A stretch of DNA of 64,000 nucleotides from Pseudomonas cavernae (GTDB taxonomy: Bacteria > Pseudomonadota > Gammaproteobacteria > Pseudomonadales > Pseudomonadaceae). Of the stretch, positions 52,904 to 61,211 are shown piece after piece. The stretch lies in the NCBI RefSeq assembly GCF_003595175.1, contig NZ_CP032419.1, positions 1,612,001-1,676,000 on the forward strand. Reading direction: 5' to 3'. A model generated the notes under the pieces. That model did no database searches, had not been told where the DNA came from, and worked only from the letters and a program-made list of their open reading frames with translations. Position 1 is the stretch's first letter, and each line of letters begins with the position of its first letter. Both the position numbers and the translations under genes were made by a program.

Positions 52904-54859
52904 ATGAGTGCCGCTTCCCTGTATCCCGTCCGCCCCGAGGTCGCCGCCCAGACGCTGACCGACGAGGCCACCTACAAAGCCATGTACCAGCAGTCGGTGA
53001 TCAACCCCGACGGCTTCTGGCGCGAACAGGCCAAGCGCATCGATTGGATCAAGCCGTTCAGCAAGGTCAAGCAGACCTCGTTCGACGATCACCACGTCGA
53101 CATCAAGTGGTTCGCCGACGGCACCCTCAACGTCTCCGCCAACTGCCTCGACCGCCATCTGGCCGAGCGTGGCGACCAGGTGGCGATCATCTGGGAAGGC
53201 GACGACCCGTCCGAGCACAAGGAAATCACCTACCGCGAGTTGCACGAGCAGGTCTGCAAGTTCGCCAACGCCCTGCGCGGCCAGGACGTGCACCGCGGCG
53301 ACGTGGTGACCATCTACATGCCGATGATTCCCGAAGCGGTGGTGGCCATGCTCGCCTGCACGCGCATCGGCGCGATCCATTCGGTGGTGTTCGGCGGCTT
53401 CTCGCCGGAAGCCCTGGCCGGGCGGATCATCGACTGCAAGTCCAAGGTGGTGATCACCGCCGACGAAGGCGTGCGCGGCGGCAAGAAGACCCCGCTGAAG
53501 GCCAACGTCGACGACGCCTTGACCAACCCGGAGACCAGCAGCGTGCAGAAGATCATCGTCTGCAAGCGCACCGGCAGTGAGATCAAGTGGCACCCGCACC
53601 GCGACGTCTGGTTCGAAGACCTCATGAAGGTCGCCGGTAGCCACTGCGCGCCCAAGGAAATGGGTGCCGAGGAGCCGCTGTTTATCCTCTATACGTCGGG
53701 GAGCACCGGCAAGCCCAAGGGCGTGTTGCACACCACCGGCGGCTATCTGGTGTACGCCTCGCTGACCCACGAGCGGGTATTCGACTACCGCCCGGGCGAA
53801 GTCTTCTGGTGCACCGCCGACATCGGCTGGGTCACCGGACATACCTATCTGATCTACGGACCGCTGGCCAACGGCGCGACCACCGTGATGTTCGAGGGCG
53901 TGCCGAACTACCCGGACGTCAGCCGCGTGTCCAAGATCGTCGACAAGCACCAGGTCAACATCCTCTACACCGCGCCGACCGCCATCCGCGCGATGATGGC
54001 CGAGGGCAAGGCCGCCGTGGCGGGCGCCGACGGCTCCAGCCTGCGCCTGCTCGGCTCGGTCGGCGAGCCGATCAACCCGGAAGCCTGGCAGTGGTATTAC
54101 GAGGCCGTCGGCCAGTCGCGCTGCCCGATCGTCGACACCTGGTGGCAGACCGAAACCGGCGCCACCCTGATGAGCCCGCTGCCCGGCGCCCATGCGCTCA
54201 AGCCCGGCTCTGCGGCGCGGCCGTTCTTCGGTGTACAGCCGGCATTGGTGGACAACCTCGGCAATATCCTCGAGGGCGCCACCGAGGGCAATCTGGTGAT
54301 CATCGACTCCTGGCCGGGCCAGGCGCGCACCCTGTACGGCGACCACGACCGCTTCGTCGACACCTACTTCAAGACCTTCAAGGGCATGTACTTCACTGGC
54401 GACGGCGCGCGCCGCGACGCGGACGGCTACTGGTGGATCACCGGTCGGGTCGACGACGTGCTCAACGTCTCCGGCCACCGCATGGGCACCGCCGAGATCG
54501 AGAGCGCCATGGTCGCCCACCCGAAAGTCGCCGAAGCGGCGGTGGTCGGCGTGCCGCACGACATCAAGGGCCAGGGTATCTACGTCTACGTCACCCTCAA
54601 CGCCGGCGAGGAGTCCTCCGAGCAACTGCGTCAGGAACTGAAGAACTGGGTGCGCAAGGAAATCGGCCCGATCGCCTCGCCGGACGTGATCCAGTGGGCG
54701 CCCGGTCTGCCCAAGACCCGCTCGGGCAAGATCATGCGTCGTATCCTGCGCAAGATCGCCACCGCCGAATACGATGCACTCGGCGACATCTCTACGCTGG
54801 CCGATCCTGGCGTGGTGCAACACCTGATCGACACTCACCGCAGCATGCAGGCCGCCTGA
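52904..54859 (+). CDS. acs: Acetyl-CoA synthetase
   Basis: Activates acetate to acetyl-CoA through acetyl-AMP. 651 residues, family length. AMP-binding core [30 protein letters not shown] and the acetylation-site region TRSGKIMRR (Lys 609-type) are intact. ATG 52904 follows a GAGG site. The last codons, stop and terminator are duplicated in tandem downstream. The next genes are aotJ onward, as in P. aeruginosa. Confidence 0.97.
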   Translation: MSAASLYPVRPEVAAQTLTDEATYKAMYQQSVINPDGFWREQAKRIDWIKPFSKVKQTSFDDHHVDIKWFADGTLNVSANCLDRHLAERGDQVAIIWEGDDPSEHKEITYRELHEQVCKFANALRGQDVHRGDVVTIYMPMIPEAVVAMLACTRIGAIHSVVFGGFSPEALAGRIIDCKSKVVITADEGVRGGKKTPLKANVDDALTNPETSSVQKIIVCKRTGSEIKWHPHRDVWFEDLMKVAGSHCAPKEMGAEEPLFILYTSGSTGKPKGVLHTTGGYLVYASLTHERVFDYRPGEVFWCTADIGWVTGHTYLIYGPLANGATTVMFEGVPNYPDVSRVSKIVDKHQVNILYTAPTAIRAMMAEGKAAVAGADGSSLRLLGSVGEPINPEAWQWYYEAVGQSRCPIVDTWWQTETGATLMSPLPGAHALKPGSAARPFFGVQPALVDNLGNILEGATEGNLVIIDSWPGQARTLYGDHDRFVDTYFKTFKGMYFTGDGARRDADGYWWITGRVDDVLNVSGHRMGTAEIESAMVAHPKVAEAAVVGVPHDIKGQGIYVYVTLNAGEESSEQLRQELKNWVRKEIGPIASPDVIQWAPGLPKTRSGKIMRRILRKIATAEYDALGDISTLADPGVVQHLIDTHRSMQAA

Positions 54860-54878
54860 CCCAGCACCCGTACCCAGC

Positions 54879-54918
54879 GCCCCGCCTCGGCCACAAGCCG
54901 GGGCGGGGCGTTGTTCTT
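54879..54918 (+). terminator. acs terminator
   Basis: GC-rich stem GCCCCGCC / GGCGGGGC, with further pairing of GGC/GCC near the loop, followed by GTTGTTCTTT. Confidence 0.7.
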
Positions 54919-54936
54919 TCCGGCCGAAGCATCTGC

Positions 54937-55006
54937 GTAGGATGGGTCGAGCGAAGCGATACCCATCACCCACGCCGATGGGTATCGCAGGCTCAACCCA
55001 TCCTAC
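54937..55006. repeat. Hairpin repeat, family A (in duplication unit 1)
   Basis: Starts GTAGGATGGGTCGAGC and ends CAACCCATCCTAC. Confidence 0.85.
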
Positions 55007-55091
55007 GAGCTGGCCGATCCTGGCGTGGTGCAACACCTGATCGACGCCCACCGCAACATGCAGGCCGCCTGACCCGGCACCCGCACCCAGC

Positions 55092-55133
55092 GCCCCGCCT
55101 CGGCCACAAGCCGAAGCGGGGGCGTTGTTCTTT
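55092..55133 (+). terminator. Duplicated acs terminator
   Basis: Second copy of the acs terminator, with two changes in the right arm and one inserted G. Confidence 0.6.
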
Positions 55134-55150
55134 CCGGTCGAAGCATCTGC

Positions 55151-55220
55151 GTAGGATGGGTCGAGCGAAGCGATACCCATCACCCACACCGATGGGTATC
55201 GCAGGCTCAACCCATCCTAC
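55151..55220. repeat. Hairpin repeat, family A (in duplication unit 2)
   Basis: Nearly identical to the copy at 54937. Confidence 0.85.
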
Positions 55221-55501
55221 GAGCTGCAAGCTGACTTTTATCGAGTGTCCGCCGCGGTAACCCTCGCGCGTAACAGCCGGCGCGGTTTTGGGGCAGTGGG
55301 GAACGCCGCGGGCCATGCGGTCGCGTTTGCGCGGTAACAAAAAAATCTAATTAAGCGTGGGAGAGCCCGTGGTGTCTGGGTTTTGCAATTTCAGGTGCGA
55401 ATATTGCTATGTTATGCGGTTAAAAACTCTTTCTGGCTCTGCATCATTCCGTAGTCCTGTCAATACGCTCCCGCCTGCGCTCCGGCGCTTCTGTAATTAG
55501 T

Positions 55502-55544
55502 TGTCGCATTGAGGAAATATCGGCTTTGGGGCTGTCGCTAGAAT
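55502..55544 (+). promoter_or_regulatory. aotJ promoter with ArgR half-site
   Basis: TGTCGC-N8-AA-N5 at 55502-55522 fits the pseudomonad ArgR half-site. A second TGTCGC is at 55533-55538, partly overlapping a -10-like TAGAAT (55539-55544). The half-site covers the -35 area, the place expected for an activator. The 460 bases between the duplication and aotJ hold no gene. Confidence 0.5.
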
Positions 55545-55684
55545 GCCGCTCACTCAGCCGAAGCCTCTTGCAATCCACTCGCGACCCTGCAAAGCCCCTG
55601 CTGCTCTCTACAATTTATGCACGAACCGGGCGAATTCGTTGGTTGCCCGTCGCAAGCCCCACCTCATTCGCAGGAGTCAGAAAA

Positions 55685-56464
55685 ATGAAGAAGATTGCAC
55701 TTCTCGGCGCAATGGCGCTGTCGCTGTTGTCGGCGTTTGCCATGGCTGATGACGCCAAGCCCCTGCGTATCGGTATCGAAGCGGCTTACCCGCCGTTTGC
55801 CTTCAAGACCCCGGACGGCAATATCTCCGGTTTCGACTACGACATCGGCAATGCTCTGTGCGAAGAGATGAAGGTCAAGTGCGTGTGGATCGAGCAGGAG
55901 TTCGACGGCCTGATCCCGGCCCTCAAGGTGCGTAAGTTCGACGCCGTGCTGTCGTCGATGAACATCACCGAAGACCGCCTGAAGTCGGTGGACTTCAGTC
56001 AGAAGTACTACAACTCGCCGGTGCGTCTGGCGATGAAGGCCGGTACTGAGATCAAGGACCCGCTGGTCGATCTGAAAGGCAAGAAGGTCGGCGTGCAGCG
56101 CTCTTCCATCTATGACCGCTATGCCACCGACAACTTTGCCCCGGCGGGTGCCGAGGTCGTGCGTTACACCTCGCAGAACGAGATCTTCCTCGACCTGGCC
56201 GCCGGCCGGGTGGATGCCACCCTGGCGGACGCGGTGAACATCGACGACGGTTTCCTGAAAACCGATGGCGGTAAGGGTTTCGCCCTGGTCGGTCCGACCT
56301 TCAACGACAAGAAGTACTTCGGTGAAGGCGCCGGTATCGCCGTGCGCAAGGGCGACAAGGCGCTGGCCGATAAGATTTCCGCCGCCATCCAGGCGATCCG
56401 TGCCAATGGCAAATACAAGGCCGTGCAGGACAAGTATTTCAGCTTCGACATTTACGGCGAGTAA
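55685..56464 (+). CDS. aotJ: Arginine/ornithine ABC transporter binding protein
   Basis: A periplasmic binding protein of 259 residues from ATG 55685. Signal peptide MKKIALLGAMALSLLSAFAMA. The basic-amino-acid binding features are IGIEAAYPPFAFKTPDG, FDYDIGNALCEEM, MNITEDRLKSVDFSQKYY and GVQRSSIYDRY. It is first of the aot genes and is separated from aotQ by 218 bp of repeat-like sequence. Confidence 0.93.
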   Translation: MKKIALLGAMALSLLSAFAMADDAKPLRIGIEAAYPPFAFKTPDGNISGFDYDIGNALCEEMKVKCVWIEQEFDGLIPALKVRKFDAVLSSMNITEDRLKSVDFSQKYYNSPVRLAMKAGTEIKDPLVDLKGKKVGVQRSSIYDRYATDNFAPAGAEVVRYTSQNEIFLDLAAGRVDATLADAVNIDDGFLKTDGGKGFALVGPTFNDKKYFGEGAGIAVRKGDKALADKISAAIQAIRANGKYKAVQDKYFSFDIYGE

Positions 56465-56467
56465 GAG

Positions 56468-56560
56468 TGGCTGTTCAGGTTCTCGCGAACTCGCGCCAGA
56501 CAAGGCGCAACCTTGTAAGGCGCGATGCGCGGCAGATCCTGAGCAAATTCTAAGCGCCTC
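56468..56560. repeat. Degenerate MITE-like remnant, copy 5, in the aotJ-aotQ gap
   Basis: CTCGCGAACTCGCGCCAGACAAGGCG and CGCGGCAGATCCTGAG recall parts of copies 2 and 3, but the ends are not well kept. A CT/AG-rich stretch of family D type follows (about 56623-56660). Confidence 0.4.
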
Positions 56561-56682
56561 CTTGCTCCTTCGCGGGCAGGGGGGCGCAGAGCCGGAATGG
56601 GTGCGCCGCAGCGCTTCCCGCACCCCAGTCCTCTCTCGGATGGAGAGGGGTGCCCCTTTCCGTTTTCCCGAGGATTGATCTC

Positions 56683-57372
56683 ATGCTCCAAGGCTACGGC
56701 TCGACCATTCTCGACGGTGCCTGGCTCACGTTGATGCTCGCCTTGTCCTCCATGGCCATGGCCATCGTCCTCGGCTTGCTTGGCGCGGCGTTCCGCCTGT
56801 CGCCGATCAAGTGGCTGGCGCTGCTCGGCGAAACCTACGCCACGGTGATCCGCGGCATTCCCGACCTGGTGCTGATCCTGCTGCTCTTCTATGGCGGCCA
56901 GGACATCCTCAACCGCGTGGCGCCGCTGCTCGGCTATGACGACTACATCGACCTCAACCCCTTCGCCGCCGGGGTGTTCACCCTCGGCTTCATCTTCGGT
57001 GCCTACCTGTCGGAAACCTTCCGCGGTGCCTTCATGGCCATTCCCAAGGGCCAGGCCGAGGCTGGTGCGGCCTACGGCATGAGCGGCCTGCAGGTGTTCT
57101 TCCGCATTCTCGTGCCGCAGATGATCCGCCTGGCGATTCCCGGTTTCACCAACAACTGGCTGGTGCTGACCAAGGCCACCGCGCTGATCTCGGTGGTCGG
57201 CCTGCAGGACATGATGTTCAAGGCCAAGAGCGCGGCCGACGCCACCCGCGAGCCGTTCACCTTCTATCTGGCGGTGGCGGCGCTGTATCTGGTGCTGACC
57301 AGCCTGTCCCTGCTGGCCCTGCGGTTCCTCGAAAAACGCTACTCGGCCGGCATCAAGATCGCCGAACTCTGA
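56683..57372 (+). CDS. aotQ: Arginine/ornithine ABC transporter permease AotQ
   Basis: 229 residues from ATG 56683. Five membrane segments. The HisQ-type EAA loop reads GQAEAGAAYGMSGLQVFFRI, and IRGIPDLVLILLLFYGGQ is the family motif. It pairs with AotM, 15 bp downstream. Confidence 0.93.
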   Translation: MLQGYGSTILDGAWLTLMLALSSMAMAIVLGLLGAAFRLSPIKWLALLGETYATVIRGIPDLVLILLLFYGGQDILNRVAPLLGYDDYIDLNPFAAGVFTLGFIFGAYLSETFRGAFMAIPKGQAEAGAAYGMSGLQVFFRILVPQMIRLAIPGFTNNWLVLTKATALISVVGLQDMMFKAKSAADATREPFTFYLAVAALYLVLTSLSLLALRFLEKRYSAGIKIAEL

Positions 57373-57387
57373 GCCAGGAGAACCCGC

Positions 57388-58086
57388 ATGATTTTCGACT
57401 TCTCGGTGATCTGGCAAAGCCTGCCGCTGTACTTGGGCGGCGTGCTGGTGACCCTCAAGCTGCTCGCCATTTCCCTCGCCCTCGGCCTGGCCGCGGCCCT
57501 GCCGCTGGCGCTGATGCGCGTGTCGCGGCGGCCGCTGATCAACCTGCCGGCCTGGCTGTACACCTATGTGATCCGCGGCACGCCGATGCTGGTGCAGCTG
57601 TTTCTCATCTATTACGGCCTGGCCCAGTTTTCTGCGGTGCGCGACAGCCTGCTGTGGCCGTACCTGTCCAATGCCACCTTCTGCGCCTGCCTGGCCTTTG
57701 CCATCAACACCAGCGCCTACACCGCGGAGATCCTCGCCGGTAGCATCAAGGCCACCCCGCACGGCGAGATCGAGGCGGCCAAGGCGGTCGGCATGTCACG
57801 CTTCAAGCTGTACCGGCGCATCCTCATGCCCTCGGCGCTGCGTCGCGCGCTGCCGCAGTACAGCAACGAGGTGATCATGATGCTGCACACCACCAGCCTG
57901 GCGTCGATCGTCACCCTGATCGACATCACCGGCGCGGCGCGCACGGTCAACTCGCAGTTCTACCTGCCGTTCGAGGCCTTCATCACCGCCGGCGTCTTCT
58001 ATCTCTGCCTGACCTTCATCCTGGTGCGCCTGTTCAAATCGGCCGAGCGCCACTGGCTGGCCTATCTGGCCCCCCGCAAGCACTGA
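57388..58086 (+). CDS. aotM: Arginine/ornithine ABC transporter permease AotM
   Basis: 232 residues, five membrane segments. HisM-type motifs VIRGTPMLVQLFLIYYGLAQF and the EAA loop GEIEAAKAVGMSRFKLYRRI. It is followed directly by aotP, with no aotO between them. Confidence 0.93.
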   Translation: MIFDFSVIWQSLPLYLGGVLVTLKLLAISLALGLAAALPLALMRVSRRPLINLPAWLYTYVIRGTPMLVQLFLIYYGLAQFSAVRDSLLWPYLSNATFCACLAFAINTSAYTAEILAGSIKATPHGEIEAAKAVGMSRFKLYRRILMPSALRRALPQYSNEVIMMLHTTSLASIVTLIDITGAARTVNSQFYLPFEAFITAGVFYLCLTFILVRLFKSAERHWLAYLAPRKH

Positions 58087-58101
58087 GCGAGAGCTGAATC
58101 C

Positions 58102-58866
58102 ATGTACAAACTCGAAGTTCAAGACCTGCACAAACGCTACGGCAGCCACGAAGTGCTCAAGGGCGTGTCGCTGGCGGCCAAGGCCGGCGACGTGATCAGC
58201 ATCATCGGCTCCAGTGGCTCGGGCAAGAGCACCTTCCTGCGCTGCATCAACCTGCTGGAGCAGCCGCACGGCGGCAAGATCCTGCTCAACGGCGAGGAGC
58301 TCAAGCTGGTGGCCAACAAGGACGGCGGGCTCAAGGCCGCCGATGCCAAGCAGCTGCAGCGCATGCGCTCGCGCCTGTCGATGGTGTTCCAGCACTTCAA
58401 CCTGTGGTCGCACATGAGCGCCCTGGACAACGTCATGGAAGCGCCGGTGCACGTGCTCGGCATGTCCAAGAAGGAAGCGCTGGAGAAGGCCGAGCACTAC
58501 CTGGCCAAGGTCGGCGTGGCGCATCGCAAGGACGCCTACCCGGCGCACATGTCCGGCGGCGAGCAGCAGCGCGTGGCGATTGCCCGCGCCCTGGCGATGG
58601 AGCCGGAGGTGATGTTGTTCGACGAGCCGACCTCGGCGCTCGACCCGGAGCTGGTCGGCGAAGTGCTCAAGGTCATGCAGGACCTGGCCACCGAAGGCCG
58701 CACCATGGTGGTGGTGACCCACGAGATGGGCTTCGCCCGCGAGGTGTCGAACCAGCTGATGTTCCTGCACCAGGGCGTGGTCGAGGAGCGCGGTTGCCCT
58801 AAAGAGGTGCTGGCCAACCCGCAATCCGAGCGACTCAAGCAGTTCCTCTCCGGCAGCTTGAAGTAA
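58102..58866 (+). CDS. aotP: Arginine/ornithine ABC transporter ATPase AotP
   Basis: 254 residues. Walker [11 protein letters not shown]-loop [20 protein letters not shown], signature [15 protein letters not shown], Walker [16 protein letters not shown] and switch VVTHEMGFA. It drives uptake through AotQM with AotJ. The aotM-aotP spacing is only 15 bp. Confidence 0.95.
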   Translation: MYKLEVQDLHKRYGSHEVLKGVSLAAKAGDVISIIGSSGSGKSTFLRCINLLEQPHGGKILLNGEELKLVANKDGGLKAADAKQLQRMRSRLSMVFQHFNLWSHMSALDNVMEAPVHVLGMSKKEALEKAEHYLAKVGVAHRKDAYPAHMSGGEQQRVAIARALAMEPEVMLFDEPTSALDPELVGEVLKVMQDLATEGRTMVVVTHEMGFAREVSNQLMFLHQGVVEERGCPKEVLANPQSERLKQFLSGSLK

Positions 58867-58991
58867 GCGGTGGGAGCCTGAATGGGGCGGCTCGTTCAGG
58901 CGCTGGCGAGCAACCGTAACGCCGCAGGGCAGCAGGCGCTGCCGGCAAAATCGAACAGCAACCTCTGCTTCAGGACACTAAACTGCTCGCC

Positions 58992-59972
58992 ATGACTGCC
59001 CATCGAATTGCTTTCCTGCTCTGGCCCAGTACCAAGCCTATGACTCTGGCCCTGGCCGAGGAAGCGTTGTGCGTCGCCCAGCGTGTGCACCCGGAAGTGA
59101 GCTACGAGCTGCGTTTCCTCCAGGCCGAACCGGTCGAGGAGGGCGCCTGGCGGCTGCCGGGCGAGCCCTGGGCGGGCAAGCTGGAAGGTTGCCAGAAGCT
59201 GTTTCTGCTCGCCGACGAGCCGCCGGCCAACCTGTCGCCGGCGCTGGCCAACGGCCTCAAGCAGCTGGTGCGCGCCGGCTGCGTGATCGGCGGGTTGTCC
59301 GCCGGGGTCTATCCGCTGGCCCAGCTGGGCCTGCTCGACGGTTATCGTGCCGCGGTGCACTGGCGCTGGCAGGACGACTTCGGCGAGCGCTTCCCCAAGG
59401 TCATCTGTACCAGCCACCTGTTCGACTGGGACCGCGAGCGCCTGACCGCCTGCGGCGGCCTGGCCGTGCTCGACCTGCTGCTCGCCGTGCTCGCCCGCGA
59501 CCACGGCGCCGAGCTGGCCGGTGCGGTGTCCGAGGAGCTGGTGGTCGAGCGCATCCGCGAGGGCGGCGAGCGCCAGCGCATCCCGCTGCAGAATCGCCTC
59601 GGCTCCAGTCATCCGAAGCTGACCCAGGCGGTGCTGCTGATGGAGGCGAACATCGAGGAGCCGCTGACCACCGACGAGATCGCCCAGCACGTGTGCATGT
59701 CGCGCCGCCAGCTGGAGCGCATCTTCAAGCAGTACCTCAATCGCGTACCCAGCCAGTACTACCTCGAGCTGCGCCTGAACAAGGCGCGCCAGCTGCTGAT
59801 GCAGACCAGCAAGTCGATCATCCAGATCGGCCTGTCCTGCGGCTTCTCCTCCGGGCCGCACTTCTCCAGCGCCTACCGCAACTTCTTCGGCGCCACCCCG
59901 CGCGAAGACCGCAACCAGCGCCGCAGCACCAGCCCGTTCGAGCTCAGCCCAGCGGTGGTCGAGCGCGGCTAG
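58992..59972 (+). CDS. argR: ArgR, AraC-type arginine regulator
   Basis: 326 residues. An N-terminal DJ-1/PfpI-like sensor domain (about 5-195, with LFLLADEPPANLSPALANGL and GCVIGGLSAGVYPLAQL) is followed by a C-terminal AraC double helix-turn-helix (TTDEIAQHVCMSRRQLERIFKQYL and SIIQIGLSCGFSSGPHFSSAYRNFF). It senses arginine and activates aot and catabolic genes; as the last gene of its own operon it is autoinduced. Confidence 0.95.
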   Translation: MTAHRIAFLLWPSTKPMTLALAEEALCVAQRVHPEVSYELRFLQAEPVEEGAWRLPGEPWAGKLEGCQKLFLLADEPPANLSPALANGLKQLVRAGCVIGGLSAGVYPLAQLGLLDGYRAAVHWRWQDDFGERFPKVICTSHLFDWDRERLTACGGLAVLDLLLAVLARDHGAELAGAVSEELVVERIREGGERQRIPLQNRLGSSHPKLTQAVLLMEANIEEPLTTDEIAQHVCMSRRQLERIFKQYLNRVPSQYYLELRLNKARQLLMQTSKSIIQIGLSCGFSSGPHFSSAYRNFFGATPREDRNQRRSTSPFELSPAVVERG

Positions 59973-59984
59973 ACGGGGATAGCA

Positions 59985-60004
59985 CTGGCGCCGCAGGGCG
60001 CCAG
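59985..60004. other. GC-rich hairpin after argR
   Basis: Perfect stem CTGGCGCC / GGCGCCAG with a 4-nt loop, 13 bp after the argR stop and without a T-tract. It could be an RNA 3' end or a barrier. Confidence 0.45.
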
Positions 60005-60048
60005 ACGGCTAGATTGGCGCTCCCGCAGCAACCGGCAAGCCGTGGACC

Positions 60049-60546
60049 ATGAGCAACACGAAGAAAGTCAAACTCGACCGCATCAACCGGGCGATTCTGG
60101 AAAACCTGCAGAACAACGCGCGGATCAGCAACCTCGAGCTGGCCGAGAAGGTCAACCTCTCGCCGAGTGCCTGCCTGCAGCGCACCAAGGCCCTGGAGGA
60201 TGCCGGCCTGATCCGGGCCTACATGGCCTCCATCGACCTCGACGCTATCTGCATCAACGTCATGGCCTACGTGATGTTCCGCCTGCGCGACCACGCCAGC
60301 CACCTGCGCGTGCAGTTCGAGCGCAGCATCGGCCAGCGCCGCGAGCTGGTGGACTGCCTCAAGGTCGACGGCGAGTACGACTACATCGCCCTGGCCACCT
60401 GCTCGACGGTGGGCGACTTCAATCTGCTGTGCGAGCAGCTGATCGAGGAAAACCCCAACATCCAGAAGATCACCAGCCACATCATCCTCGACAAGACCAA
60501 GTGGTTCGCCGGCTACCCGCTGGACAACCTGATCTGGCGCGAGTGA
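60049..60546 (+). CDS. Lrp/AsnC-family transcriptional regulator
   Basis: 165 residues. An N-terminal HTH (LDRINRAILENLQNNARISNLELAEKVNLSPSACLQRTKALE) precedes the RAM/ligand-sensing domain (FERSIGQRRELVDCLKVDGEYDYI). Amino acid effectors are typical of the family. It is an orphan, 76 bp after argR; targets unknown. Confidence 0.9.
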   Translation: MSNTKKVKLDRINRAILENLQNNARISNLELAEKVNLSPSACLQRTKALEDAGLIRAYMASIDLDAICINVMAYVMFRLRDHASHLRVQFERSIGQRRELVDCLKVDGEYDYIALATCSTVGDFNLLCEQLIEENPNIQKITSHIILDKTKWFAGYPLDNLIWRE

Positions 60547-60672
60547 GCACCGCATAATCTGCGGCGCGGCGCGCCGATTGGCGCAGCATCTGCCGTTGCG
60601 GGCCGGCAACTTCGTCATCTCGGCAGCCGCGACTGACCGACAATGGGCCATCGTTCTGCGCGAGAGCCCGCC

Positions 60673-61203
60673 ATGTCCACGACCCCGCACGTCCGTATCG
60701 ACACCGCCCTCGGGGCCTTCACCGTCGAGCTGTATGCCGATCGCGCGCCGCTGACCGTCGCCAACTTCCTGGCTTACGTCGACAGCGGCCGCTATGCCGG
60801 CAGCAGCATCTTCCGCATCGTCAACCCGCACAACCAGCAGCCCGAAGACCCAGTGCGCATCAGCGTGATCCACGGGGGCACGCGCCCGCTGGCGGCCGGC
60901 AACCTGCCGATGATCGCCCTGGAAAGCACCGCGCAGACCGGCCTGCGTCATCGCCACGGGACCCTGTCGATGGGCCGCGACGGGCGGGACGACGCCGAGG
61001 GCGACTTCTTCGTGTGCATCGGCGACCAGCCGCATTTCGACCACGGCGGCGCGCGCCACCCGGATGGCGAGGGCTTTGCCGCCTTCGGCCAGGTGGTGGA
61101 CGGTCTGGCGGTGGTCGAGGCGATCTTCGCCGCCGCCGGCCCCAGCGAATACCTGGCCCCGGACGCGGAAATCCACATCCACGCCGCCCAGCGGATCGAG
61201 TGA
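60673..61203 (+). CDS. Cyclophilin-type peptidyl-prolyl isomerase
   Basis: 176 residues from ATG 60673, no signal peptide. The cyclophilin fold is recognised by TALGAFTVELYADRAPLTVANFLAYVD, SSIFRIV and FVCIGDQPHFDHGG, but it is divergent from PpiA/PpiB and lacks some canonical active-site residues (no FHRVI with downstream QGG). It lies 8 bp before the aminopeptidase and is co-transcribed with it. Confidence 0.85.
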   Translation: MSTTPHVRIDTALGAFTVELYADRAPLTVANFLAYVDSGRYAGSSIFRIVNPHNQQPEDPVRISVIHGGTRPLAAGNLPMIALESTAQTGLRHRHGTLSMGRDGRDDAEGDFFVCIGDQPHFDHGGARHPDGEGFAAFGQVVDGLAVVEAIFAAAGPSEYLAPDAEIHIHAAQRIE

Positions 61204-61211
61204 GAGACGCC

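Larger units (their letters stand above)
54796..55222. repeat. 213-bp tandem duplication of the acs 3' end
   Basis: Unit 1 is 54796-55008 and unit 2 is 55009-55222. Each holds the last acs codons, the stop, a terminator hairpin and a family A repeat. The units differ by nine substitutions and one insertion, about 95 percent identity. In unit 2 the acs tail ([20 protein letters not shown] plus stop) is an orphan fragment. Confidence 0.9.
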
